Part shown: one piece after another, positions 17,642 to 28,540 of the stretch
Layout of the letters: each line of letters opens with the position of its first letter
How positions within the stretch are numbered: position 1 is the first letter of the stretch
Assembly: GCA_964512305.1 (NCBI GenBank)
Contig: CAZEIW010000043.1
Location: forward strand, 1 to 64,000
Reading direction: 5' to 3'
Source: CAZEIW01 sp964512305
GTDB taxonomy: Bacteria; Pseudomonadota; Gammaproteobacteria; Burkholderiales; Burkholderiaceae_F
Length of the DNA: 64,000 nucleotides
The notes under the pieces: model-generated
Told to the model about the DNA's origin: nothing
Seen by the model: the letters and a program-made list of their open reading frames with translations, nothing else
The model's database searches: none
Translations under genes and position numbers: made by a program

Positions 17642-17983
17642 GTGGCTCTGGTCGTGTTTCGCTCCAAGGCGGCCGGCGAGATCCTGATGTTCGCCGAGTC
17701 CGCCCGTCGCATCTTCAGCATCATCGGAAAGGAAGACATGCCGCGGGGCGTCATCACGGCTGCGCAAGTCGGCGACGCGCTCGAGCGCCTGGTCGCGGCC
17801 GTCGACAGCGAGCGCGCCGAGCTGAAGGCCGCGCGCGAGCGCAACGAGCTGAGCGAGCGCCTCGGCGAAGGCTCGAGCAAATCGACGCTTCCGCCGATCA
17901 CCCTCGGGCAGCGCGCCTTTCCCCTGATCGAGATGCTGCGGTCCGCGCAGAAGCGGCACGTCGACGTGACCTGGGGGGTTTGA
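17642..17983 (+). CDS. DUF1840 family protein
   Basis: A 113-residue cytoplasmic protein starting at a GTG at 17642 with GGAG upstream. The N-terminal block LVVFRSKAAGEILMF and the C-terminal block LGQRAFPLIEMLRSAQKR are the family signature; the charged middle is predicted helical. DUF1840 is found mainly in betaproteobacteria and has no known function. A -10-like TACAAT lies at 17608-17613. Followed by the diguanylate cyclase gene 39 bases downstream. Confidence 0.85.
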   Translation: MALVVFRSKAAGEILMFAESARRIFSIIGKEDMPRGVITAAQVGDALERLVAAVDSERAELKAARERNELSERLGEGSSKSTLPPITLGQRAFPLIEMLRSAQKRHVDVTWGV

Positions 17984-18022
17984 GCGGTCCATGTCGACGC
18001 GGGCCCGATTCGCGGCCACCTC

Positions 18023-19171
18023 GTGACCACCCCGCCCCCGGCACCGGGTCTCGCCGCCGCGGCGCCCGGCGCGGACCGCCGTCAGCTGATCATCGGCGCG
18101 CTGGCGCTCGCGATGATGGTGGTGGCGGTGGCCGCGGCGCTGTTCGAGGTGCGGCTGACGCATGACATCCAGGGCCGGTACGAGGACACGCTGGCGATCG
18201 CGCGCCTGACGCTCGAGGCCGACCGCATCGCCTCGCGCGCGCGGGCGCTGCGAGGCGAGCTGCCCGACGTCGACCTGCAGTCGCGGCAGCTTGCGCTCGC
18301 GCCGCTGGCTGCGGACACCGCCGCGTGGGACGGGCGCGCGGCGACCGTCGGCGCGCGCTCGATCACCGCGGAGGAACACGCCCAGCTGCTGCGGCTGCAG
18401 CGCGCGCTGCACGCGCTCACGAGCGCCGCGCCGGCGGCAGCCTCGGACAGCGACCAGCTTGCCGCGATCGACGCCGCCCAGGCGGTGCTGCAGGCCTCGG
18501 TGCGGGCCGGCGGCGAGCAGCCGAACCTGCTCAGCCAGTCGCCCGACGTGCTGGCGGGTCGGGTCGCCGCCGTCGTGTGCGGCGTCGGCGCGCTGACGCT
18601 CGGGGCGTTGCTCGCGGTGCAGACGCGCCGCGCCCAGCGGGCGAACCGGGAAGCGATCGGCGCGCTCGGCCGGCTCGTATTCACCGACCCGTTGACCGGC
18701 CTGACCAACCGGCGCGGCCTGGACGACTGCCTGCCCGTCGAGCTGTCGCGCGCCAAGCGCATCGGTTCCCCATTGACGGCGGTGATGCTCGATCTCGACT
18801 TCTTCAAGCGCTACAACGCCCGGCATGGTCACGCCGGCGGCGATGCGCTGCTGCGCGGCGCTTCGCAGGGATGGCGCAAGCAGCTGCGGCCGACCGATGT
18901 CCTGGCGCGCTATGGCGGCGAGGAATTCACGCTGGTCCTGCCGGGCTGCGACGTCGACCAGGCCTGCATCCTGATCGACCGCCTGAGGCCGCTGGTGCCG
19001 GACCGCCAGACCTTCTCGGCCGGCGTGGCGATCTGGAACCAGAGCGAATCGGGCGCAGAGCTGCTGCGCCGCGCCGACGATGCGCTGCTGCACGCCAAGC
19101 GCAACGGCCGCAACCGGACGGTCGTCGCGGGACGGGAAACGCAGATCGAACTTCCGCTGGCGGCTTCCTGA
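18023..19171 (+). CDS. membrane-bound diguanylate cyclase (GGDEF)
   Basis: A 382-residue inner-membrane protein from a GTG start. Transmembrane helices lie at about 20-42 and 178-199 and enclose a periplasmic, mostly helical sensor domain of about 135 residues that I do not recognise. The cytoplasmic GGDEF domain (from about residue 215, LVFTDPLTGLTNRRGL) has the active-site motif GGEEF at 298-302. The RxxD inhibitory site (RPTD, 289-292) is correctly placed five residues before it. An active, product-inhibited cyclase making cyclic di-GMP is therefore expected. Three bases separate it from the transporter gene downstream. Confidence 0.93.
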   Translation: MTTPPPAPGLAAAAPGADRRQLIIGALALAMMVVAVAAALFEVRLTHDIQGRYEDTLAIARLTLEADRIASRARALRGELPDVDLQSRQLALAPLAADTAAWDGRAATVGARSITAEEHAQLLRLQRALHALTSAAPAAASDSDQLAAIDAAQAVLQASVRAGGEQPNLLSQSPDVLAGRVAAVVCGVGALTLGALLAVQTRRAQRANREAIGALGRLVFTDPLTGLTNRRGLDDCLPVELSRAKRIGSPLTAVMLDLDFFKRYNARHGHAGGDALLRGASQGWRKQLRPTDVLARYGGEEFTLVLPGCDVDQACILIDRLRPLVPDRQTFSAGVAIWNQSESGAELLRRADDALLHAKRNGRNRTVVAGRETQIELPLAAS

Positions 19172-19174
19172 ACC

Positions 19175-20137
19175 ATGGGCCGGACACCCTCCCGTCCGCA
19201 CGACGCGACGAGCGCGGGCATCGCCTTCGCGGCATGCGCCTACGTGCTCTGGGGCGTGTTCCCGCTTTACTTCAAGGCCGTGCGCGCCGTCTCCGCAACC
19301 GAGATCCTCGCGCACCGCGTCGTGTGGTCGCTGGCGTGCGTCGCCTGCCTGCTGGCGATACAGCGCCGCTGGGGCTGGATCGCAGGCGCGTTGGGCGAGG
19401 TGCGCGTGCTGGGGTGCTTCGCGGCCACCGCGGTGCTGGTGTCGGCCAATTGGGGGCTGTACATCTGGGCCGTCAACGCCGACCACGTGATCGACGCCAG
19501 CCTGGGCTACTTCATCAATCCGCTCGTGAGCGTGCTGCTGGGGGCCGTCGTGCTGCGCGAGCGGCTGCGCCGGGTCCAGACGCTCGCGATCGCGCTGGCG
19601 GCCCTGGGGGTTGCGTGGCTCACATGGCGCGCCGGCGCCCTGCCCTGGATCGGTCTGGCGCTCGCGCTGTCGTTCGGCCTGTACGGCCTGTTGCGCAAGA
19701 TCGCGCCGCTGGGCGCGGTCGAGGGCCTGGCGCTCGAGACGATGCTGCTGTTCCCGATCGCCTTCGCCTACCTCGCGTGGCTGGGCGCGGACCATCGCAA
19801 CGCGTTCATCGCCGGCCCGGCCGCGACGCGCTGGCTGCTGGTCGCGGCCGGCCCGATCACCGCCGCGCCCCTGCTCCTGTTCGCCGCCAGCGCGCGCCGC
19901 ATCCCGCTGTCGCTGCTCGGCGTGCTGCAGTACATCGCGCCGACGCTGCAGTGGCTGCTGGGCGTCTTCCTGTACCGCGAGCCGTTCGACCGCGGGCAGC
20001 TCGCCGGGTTCGCCGCGATCTGGATCGCGCTCGCGATCTACGCGGCCGAGAGCGCCTGGGCCGGCCGCGGCTGGCTATTCACCACACCCGGCGCCAAACG
20101 CTCTGACTCCCCTCTCCCGCGCGCGGGAGAGGGGTAG
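19175..20137 (+). CDS. rarD: EamA-family transporter, RarD type
   Basis: A 320-residue permease with about ten transmembrane helices. The RarD family start is clear: AGIAFAACAYVLWGVFPLYFK, then ILAHRVVWSL near residue 45. RarD-type proteins belong to the drug/metabolite transporter superfamily, and the substrate is unknown. The final residues (SPLPRAGEG) are encoded by the palindromic repeat at 20109-20134, so the element has probably replaced or extended the natural C-terminus. Convergent with metH. Confidence 0.87.
   Translation: MGRTPSRPHDATSAGIAFAACAYVLWGVFPLYFKAVRAVSATEILAHRVVWSLACVACLLAIQRRWGWIAGALGEVRVLGCFAATAVLVSANWGLYIWAVNADHVIDASLGYFINPLVSVLLGAVVLRERLRRVQTLAIALAALGVAWLTWRAGALPWIGLALALSFGLYGLLRKIAPLGAVEGLALETMLLFPIAFAYLAWLGADHRNAFIAGPAATRWLLVAAGPITAAPLLLFAASARRIPLSLLGVLQYIAPTLQWLLGVFLYREPFDRGQLAGFAAIWIALAIYAAESAWAGRGWLFTTPGAKRSDSPLPRAGEG
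20109..20134. repeat. palindromic repeat, copy 2, inside the end of rarD
   Basis: A perfect 26-base palindrome with 13-bp arms (CCCCTCTCCCGCG and its complement), followed by TAGGGGTGAG. It is the inverted version of the unit at 15158-15182. It sits between convergent rarD and metH and supplies the rarD stop codon region. Confidence 0.85.
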
Positions 20138-20167
20138 GGGTGAGCGCGCGGGCCACCCAGCCTCGAC

Positions 20168-23884
<3,717 letters not shown>

Positions 23885-23964
23885 CGAGCGAAGTCCGGGA
23901 AACGGCTTCCATTCTAGGGTAGCGGCGTTCGCGCCGCGGCCGCTGCGGCAGACGCGGCGCCTAT

Positions 23965-23978
23965 ATCGGTATATCGAT
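23965..23978. promoter_or_regulatory. imperfect palindrome between metH and rhodanese gene
   Basis: ATCGGTATATCGAT, a 14-base near-palindrome with ATCG/CGAT ends and a TATA centre. It covers the position expected for the -35 of the plus-strand promoter whose -10 is at 23994-23999. A dimeric repressor site is plausible; the protein is unknown. Confidence 0.4.
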
Positions 23979-23993
23979 CCGGTCGACCCTCCC

Positions 23994-23999
23994 TATAAT
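23994..23999 (+). promoter_or_regulatory. -10 element of the rhodanese gene
   Basis: A perfect TATAAT on the plus strand, 20 bases before the TTG start at 24019 and just before a GGAGGA Shine-Dalgarno (24006-24011). A consensus -35 is lacking; the palindrome at 23965-23978 occupies that place. Confidence 0.55.
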
Positions 24000-24018
24000 C
24001 CGCACGGAGGAGACCGCC

Positions 24019-24408
24019 TTGAAGCATCTTTCGCCGCAACAGGCCTACGCCACGCTGCAGGCCGATCCGAACACGCTGCTCGTCGATTGCCGCACCGAGA
24101 TGGAATTCTTCTATGTCGGGCATCCGACCGATGCGGTCAACATCGAGTGGATGACGCTGCCGGAGTTCGACGTCAACCCGCGCTTCGCGCACGACGTGCT
24201 GCGCGCCGCGGGCTCGCGCGGCCGGCCGATCCTGCTGATCTGCCGCTCCGGCAAGCGTTCGCTCGATGCCGGCGCCGCGCTCGAGGCGGACGGCTTTGCC
24301 GATGTCGCCAACATCACCGAAGGGTTCGAGGGGGAATGCGACGAGCACGGCCACCGCAGCTCGGTGGGCGGATGGCGCAAGGCCGGCCTGCCGTGGAGGC
24401 AGCTGTAG
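24019..24408 (+). CDS. single-domain rhodanese-like sulfurtransferase
   Basis: A 129-residue protein starting at TTG (GGAGGA upstream). It has one rhodanese domain: VDCRTEMEFFYVGHPTDAVNIEW, then the active-site loop CRSGKRS, with Cys near residue 75 and the six-residue loop typical of sulfurtransferases. The tail GECDEHGHRSSVGGWRKAGLPW is common in this subgroup. It should carry a persulfide on the Cys. Sulfur donor and acceptor are unknown. Divergent from metH with a shared regulatory region. Confidence 0.9.
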   Translation: MKHLSPQQAYATLQADPNTLLVDCRTEMEFFYVGHPTDAVNIEWMTLPEFDVNPRFAHDVLRAAGSRGRPILLICRSGKRSLDAGAALEADGFADVANITEGFEGECDEHGHRSSVGGWRKAGLPWRQL

Positions 24409-24501
24409 GCGTACGCCGCGGCTTCGCCGGGCGAGGGGCGCTCTTCAGTGGCCCGAACGCCGCCTCGGGGCGACGGTTTTCCGGTGGGAGGGCGCGCCGG
24501 C

Positions 24502-24759
24502 TCAGTGCAGCGCCATCGGCTGCGTCATGAGCGCGGTGTAGTGCGCCAGGAACGCATCGACCTCGTCCGTCGAAGGCTCCGACGAGATCAGCTCGGAGAC
24601 ATCCTGCTGGAACTGCTCGGCCTGCTTGCCCCCGAGAAAGATCTCGCGCCGCATCGCCTTGTCCATGATCTCGAAGCCGCCGGCGGGATGCATGAGCGCG
24701 TCCCCGAAGTCCGAGAACTGGACCACGCAGAAGTAGGGGCTGTTGTAGACGGTGTGCAT
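24502..24759 (-). CDS. DUF3567 family protein
   Basis: An 85-residue cytoplasmic protein. The ATG at 24759 (MHTVYNSPYFCVVQF) has AGAGG five bases upstream; a GTG two codons earlier is possible. The pattern VVQFSDFGD, HPAGGFEIMDKAMRREIFLGG is that of DUF3567, restricted largely to Burkholderiales and of unknown function. No catalytic motif visible. Confidence 0.8.
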   Translation of the reverse strand: MHTVYNSPYFCVVQFSDFGDALMHPAGGFEIMDKAMRREIFLGGKQAEQFQQDVSELISSEPSTDEVDAFLAHYTALMTQPMALH

Positions 24760-25217
24760 ATTCACCTCTAACGTGTCAGACCGCTCCGCGTGGACATCTA
24801 TTCCAGGAATGCCAGCTTCGTTTCACCCGGCGACGCACCCCGGCGAACGCTCTCGCCTCGAAACCAGGAGACCGTACGCCTGTATATCGGTCCCGAGAGG
24901 CCGCTTCTCAAGTGCCCTCTATATTAGGCGTGTTAGCGCACACTCTCAGACATTCCTTTGCCCGGCTTTCCTTTCGGCCTGGCCGATGTCCGGTTCTCGT
25001 AAATGCCTTGGCGAAGGTGCGGCATTCCGCACGATCCCCCCGGGGTGCTGACGCCTGACGCTCACCTGCAATTGAGACCGGGACGGCCGAAGGCCGTTCT
25101 GCCTCAGGGGCTCGGACTAATGGTGGTCTGCGGGTATCGGATACGCGGGCCGGAGTGTTGCGTAAGCGAATCCACCGGGAGGCCGCTGCCCGCGAGCACC
25201 GCCTGCCTTGTCCCGGA
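24760..25217. other. 458-base intergenic region
   Basis: No convincing gene. The side near DUF3567 has a weak minus-strand promoter pair, TTGAGA (24906-24911) and TATACA (24881-24886), but the 19-base spacer is poor. Further on are two hairpins, one GTGCGG-CATT-CCGCAC at about 25018-25034 and one ACGGCC-GAA-GGCCGT at 25083-25097. Neither has a U-tract. Nothing here looks like a tRNA. Confidence 0.5.
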
Positions 25218-26540
25218 CTAACGCGGCGCCGTGTGAGGCAGGCGCTCCGGAACCGCCTCCTGGCCATGCTGCGCCTGCGCGATGCCGCGGTTCCACGGCA
25301 TCTTGGACAGCAACAGGCGGGCCGCGCACAGATCGGTGAGACCGGAGACGGTCAGACCCACGCCGATCAGCGCCGCGATCGCGTAGCCGGCCCAGCCGAG
25401 CAGAGCGCCGGCTGCGACGCTGGCGATCACCAGCACGCCAGCCGTCAGGCGCACCTGGCGCTCCAGGGACATCGCGCCGCCTCCGCCGATCAGGGGCAGG
25501 CCGGCCGCCCGCCAGGCATTGGTGCCGCCGTCGAAATGAACGACCCTGCGAAAGCCGGCCGACCGCAGGCGCTCGGCCGCGATCTGGCTGCGCGTCCCGG
25601 TCTGGCAGACGCAGTAAACCGGCTCGTCGGCGCCGAATCGCACGCGCAGGGCCGCCGGATCGAGAGCCTCGAACGGGATGTTCACCGAACCGGCGATTCG
25701 CGCCTGCGCGAACTCCGAAGGCGTTCGCACATCGATCAGCCGCAGGTTGGCCGAGCGCGCGAAGTCCGCGAACTGCAACGCCGAGATGCTGCGCACCTGC
25801 GTCGGGTCCGGCGGGGGCGAGCGCGCGCCGACGGCCGCGGCATCCTGCGGAACCTGGGCGCCTGTTCCGCCGGCGAGGTTGGCGGGCACGGCCTCCTGGA
25901 TGCGCTTGGGCTTGGGCAGATCGAGGGCGTCCATCAGCTGCACGAATTCGTCCCGGCTTCGGCCCGCGAAGCGAGGATTGAAGCGCTTCTCTTCGCCGAC
26001 GCTGCTCACGCGGCGACCGTTGTAGTCGTGCGCCGGGTAGACGAGGGTCTGATCGTCGAGCGTGAAGATGCGGCGCGTGACGCTGTCGTAGAGCGCCCCC
26101 GCGCTGCCGTTCTGGAAGTCGGTGCGGCCGCAACCGCCGATCAGTAGCGTGTCGCCGGTGAACAACCGGTCGCGCCACAGGTAGCACACGCTCCCAGGCG
26201 TGTGCCCCGGGCTGGCGATCACCATCAGCTCCTCGTGTCCGAACAGCACGACGTCGTTGTGGAGCAGCGGGCGGTCGTAGCCCTGCGCGTGGCAGTCCAG
26301 CGCGACGGCGGTCATCGCCCCGGTGGCCTGTTTCAGCGCCAGCGCCGCGGTGACGTGGTCGGCGTGCACGTGCGTCTCGAGCGTCCACTTCAGGTGCAAT
26401 CCGTTCTCGCGCAGCAGCTGCAGGTCGCGGTCGAGCTGCTCGATGACCGGATCGATCAGCACGGCCTCGTGCGTCGCGTCGTCGGCAATCAGGTACGTGT
26501 ACGTGCAGGATGCGGGATCGAAAAGCTGCCTGAAGGCCAT
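25218..26540 (-). CDS. persulfide dioxygenase-like MBL / rhodanese / DUF2892 membrane fusion
   Basis: A 440-residue three-part protein; AAGGAGGAG precedes the ATG at 26540. Residues 1-240 are an ETHE1-type metallo-beta-lactamase domain: HVHADH at 57-62, GHTPG at 111-115, Asp130 in FTGDTLL and His171. Residues 250-350 are a rhodanese domain with active-site loop CQTGTRS (Cys312). Residues 358-418 (SLERQVRLTAG, then two hydrophobic helices) match DUF2892, the membrane domain of YgaP-type rhodaneses. Dioxygenase-rhodanese fusions that oxidise glutathione persulfide and move the sulfane sulfur are known. The added membrane domain would tether the enzyme to the inner membrane. Confidence 0.87.
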   Translation of the reverse strand: MAFRQLFDPASCTYTYLIADDATHEAVLIDPVIEQLDRDLQLLRENGLHLKWTLETHVHADHVTAALALKQATGAMTAVALDCHAQGYDRPLLHNDVVLFGHEELMVIASPGHTPGSVCYLWRDRLFTGDTLLIGGCGRTDFQNGSAGALYDSVTRRIFTLDDQTLVYPAHDYNGRRVSSVGEEKRFNPRFAGRSRDEFVQLMDALDLPKPKRIQEAVPANLAGGTGAQVPQDAAAVGARSPPPDPTQVRSISALQFADFARSANLRLIDVRTPSEFAQARIAGSVNIPFEALDPAALRVRFGADEPVYCVCQTGTRSQIAAERLRSAGFRRVVHFDGGTNAWRAAGLPLIGGGGAMSLERQVRLTAGVLVIASVAAGALLGWAGYAIAALIGVGLTVSGLTDLCAARLLLSKMPWNRGIAQAQHGQEAVPERLPHTAPR

Positions 26541-26680
26541 AAGCTCCTCCTTGCGACCTGGCGGGAGCCGGTGCGGGCGCGAGGCGAGTCGTCGCGGCCG
26601 GGGGTATTTCCGCAAGTATTCGCCGCCGGGCGCCGCAGGGCAACGGAGGATCCGTCACCGTCAGACGAGAGGTTCGCCGC

Positions 26681-27382
26681 ATGAACACAGAAACCGCCGT
26701 GATCGCCGGCGCGGGGCCAGGTCTGGGCCGCGCCCTGGCAAAGCGTTTCGCCCGCGAGGGTTGTCCGGTAGCGCTGCTGGCCCGGGACGCCAAGCGCCTT
26801 GACCAGCTGGCGAAGGAGCTCGGCGCTGCGGTGCCGATCCCGACCGATCTCACCGATGCGAAGTCGGTGGCGGGCGCGTTCGAGCGGATCGACGCCGAGC
26901 TGGGTTCGCCGCACTGCGTCATCTTCAACGCGGGCGCGTTCCGGCCCGGCCGCATCCTCGACCTGAGCCCCGCCGACTTCGAGCAGTGCTGGCGGGTCGG
27001 CTGCTGGGCGGGGTTCCTGGTCGGGCAGGAGGCGGCGCGGCGGATGGTCGATCGCGGCGCGGGCTCGATCCTCTTTACCGGGGCGACCGCGTCGCTGCGC
27101 GGCAGCGCAGGGTTCGCCAATCTCGCGTCGCCGAAGTTCGCCTTGCGGGCGCTGGCGCAGAGCATGGCGCGCGAGCTCGGGCCGCGCGGCGTCCACGTGG
27201 CGCACGTCGTGATCGACGGCCAGATCCGCTCGCCGCGTTACGAAGCGCTGGTGCAGGAACGCGGCCCGGACTCGCTGCTGGAACCCGGCGCCATCGCGGA
27301 TGCGTACTGGCACCTGCACCGCCAGCCACGCAGCGCCTGGACGCATGAGCTCGACTTGCGGCCGTGGGTCGAGAAGTTCTGA
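26681..27382 (+). CDS. SDR-family protein lacking the usual catalytic Tyr
   Basis: A 233-residue Rossmann-fold protein starting at ATG 26681. The N-terminal dinucleotide loop GAGPGLG and the LARD turn that often reads NADP are present, as is FNAGAFRPG. Where the catalytic YxxxK should be, the sequence is GSAGFANLASPKFALRALA, with no Tyr four residues before the Lys; the preceding TGATASLRG keeps a Ser/Thr-rich strand. This is a recognisable SDR subgroup rather than a recent mutation, judging by how regular the rest is. Substrate unknown, and it may act by another mechanism or as a binding protein. Confidence 0.82.
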   Translation: MNTETAVIAGAGPGLGRALAKRFAREGCPVALLARDAKRLDQLAKELGAAVPIPTDLTDAKSVAGAFERIDAELGSPHCVIFNAGAFRPGRILDLSPADFEQCWRVGCWAGFLVGQEAARRMVDRGAGSILFTGATASLRGSAGFANLASPKFALRALAQSMARELGPRGVHVAHVVIDGQIRSPRYEALVQERGPDSLLEPGAIADAYWHLHRQPRSAWTHELDLRPWVEKF

Positions 27383-27390
27383 TTCCCATA

Positions 27391-27417
27391 TTGACAAGCT
27401 GGTTTTAGGGTTATGCT
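27391..27417 (+). promoter_or_regulatory. sigma-70-like promoter
   Basis: Perfect -35 TTGACA (27391-27396) and -10 TATGCT (27412-27417) with a short 15-base spacer, in an AT-rich island after the SDR stop. It would start transcription near 27424, before the small membrane protein gene. Confidence 0.55.
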
Positions 27418-27448
27418 TGCGATTCTCGTTCCACGGCGCGGGATCCCC

Positions 27449-27853
27449 ATGAACGGTCGCTTCCGCCTCTACCTCGTCGGCGCCATCGCCGGCTTCATGG
27501 GCCTTGCGGCCGGCATCGGCATCACGACGCCGGTGGTGATGAACTTCGCCGCCTCGGGCGCGGCGCACGGGATCATCACCGGCGTGAACACCAAGGTCGA
27601 GGTGCTGTCGGCCCTGCGCGGCGGCCGGACCGAACAGGCGATCGCCTCGCTCGAGTCGGCGCTCGACGGTGACCTGCTGTCGCTGCGGCCGCACCTCGTC
27701 AGGAACAACGACGACGCGCTGCGTGCGGCGCGCTCGGCGGCCGCGTACCGGTCGCGCGTGACCTACCGGGCGTCGAGCGAGGAAGTCGGTACGGCGGTCG
27801 AGCGCGTGCTGCGCGGGGCGATGGTCGGGGCGGGGTACGAGCCGGCGAGGTGA
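27449..27853 (+). CDS. hypothetical single-pass membrane protein
   Basis: A 134-residue protein from the ATG at 27449. An N-terminal hydrophobic segment (residues 6-35, LYLVGAIAGFMGLAAGIGITTPVVMNF) anchors a polar C-terminal domain. The domain contains LRGGRTEQAIASLESALDGDLLSL, which reads like a single TPR hairpin. No family recognised. Own promoter predicted at 27391-27417. Convergent with brnA. Confidence 0.6.
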   Translation: MNGRFRLYLVGAIAGFMGLAAGIGITTPVVMNFAASGAAHGIITGVNTKVEVLSALRGGRTEQAIASLESALDGDLLSLRPHLVRNNDDALRAARSAAAYRSRVTYRASSEEVGTAVERVLRGAMVGAGYEPAR

Positions 27854-27955
27854 CTTACCGGCTAGGAGTGTGCGCGGCAGAACGCCTGCCTTGGCACAGC
27901 GCCGGCACTGGCACGCCCGATCGCCCCTCGCCCGCCGCGCAGACTCCTTCCTAGC

Positions 27956-28204
27956 CTAGGCGGCCCGAAGTTCTTCGCGCAGGACCTTGCGCAGCATCTC
28001 AGCGGTCAGCGGCGCCGACTCCGGCATTAGCACCCTGCGCAGCGCGGCATTGATGAGCGTCTGGTACCCGAGGCCCTCCGTCCGCGCCTGCTTGCGGAAA
28101 GCCGCGAGGATGTCGTCGTCCAGGTAGATCGTGATCCTCGTCTTTCCGGCCGGCTCGATCGCCGCCCCACGCTTGGCCTTCGAAAAATCGTATTCAGCCT
28201 TCAT
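27956..28204 (-). CDS. brnA: BrnA-type antitoxin
   Basis: An 82-residue antitoxin. The C-terminal two-thirds is a ribbon-helix-helix DNA-binding domain: RITIYLDDDILAAFRKQARTEG then YQTLINAALRRVL. The N-terminal part (MKAEYDFSKAKRG) would wrap the toxin. It overlaps the end of brnT by 11 bases, the typical toxin-first order of BrnTA. In known systems BrnA represses the operon, and the AT-rich site at 28461-28493 is the probable target. Confidence 0.9.
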   Translation of the reverse strand: MKAEYDFSKAKRGAAIEPAGKTRITIYLDDDILAAFRKQARTEGLGYQTLINAALRRVLMPESAPLTAEMLRKVLREELRAA

Positions 28205-28460
28205 ACTTCTGCCGCTCCAAAGCCGTTGCAACCCGGGCCGAGATGATCCGATAGTCGTCGCCCCGCTCGGTCCAGACCACGACCAGGACACGGCCGAACG
28301 CTCCCGACCCGACGGTGACAAAGCGGGGCTCGCCTTCGGCGTCCTGGTCTTCCCGGGTCAGGCCCATCGCATCGAACAGAACCGGCTCGGCTTCCTCGAA
28401 CGTCACCCCGTGTTTGGCTTCGTTCGCTGCCGCCTTCCTCGGGTCGAAGTCGATCGGCAC
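28194..28460 (-). CDS. brnT: BrnT-type ribonuclease toxin
   Basis: An 88-residue toxin of the BrnT family, ribonucleases with a RelE-like fold. The family start IDFDPRKAAANEAKHGVTFEEA is clear, followed by FVTVGSGAFGRVLVVVWTERG and the C-terminal IISARVATALERQKY with its conserved Arg. The start is placed at the GTG at 28460, the only usual start codon that keeps the conserved N-terminus. No Shine-Dalgarno precedes it, and the predicted transcription start is within a few bases, so the mRNA may be leaderless. Confidence 0.88.
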   Translation of the reverse strand: MPIDFDPRKAAANEAKHGVTFEEAEPVLFDAMGLTREDQDAEGEPRFVTVGSGAFGRVLVVVWTERGDDYRIISARVATALERQKYEG

Positions 28461-28493
28461 GGATAGTATGTACGTTATATGTATATGAGTCAA
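28461..28493 (-). promoter_or_regulatory. brnTA promoter/operator
   Basis: On the minus strand -35 TTGACT (28488-28493), a 17-base spacer, and -10 CATACT (28465-28470). The spacer is an AT-rich string of partly palindromic CATATA / TACGTA elements, unlike the surrounding GC-rich DNA. BrnA autoregulation at such a site is known for the family; here it is inferred. Confidence 0.6.
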
Positions 28494-28540
28494 GGGGCGC
28501 GCCGCGCCTGAAATTCGACGACCGGCCCCCTGTTGCATGC

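Noticed and set aside
24881..24911. TTGAGA and TATACA as a promoter for the DUF3567 gene
   Set aside because: The spacer is 19 bases and the leader would be over 100 bases; kept only as a remark in the gap entry.
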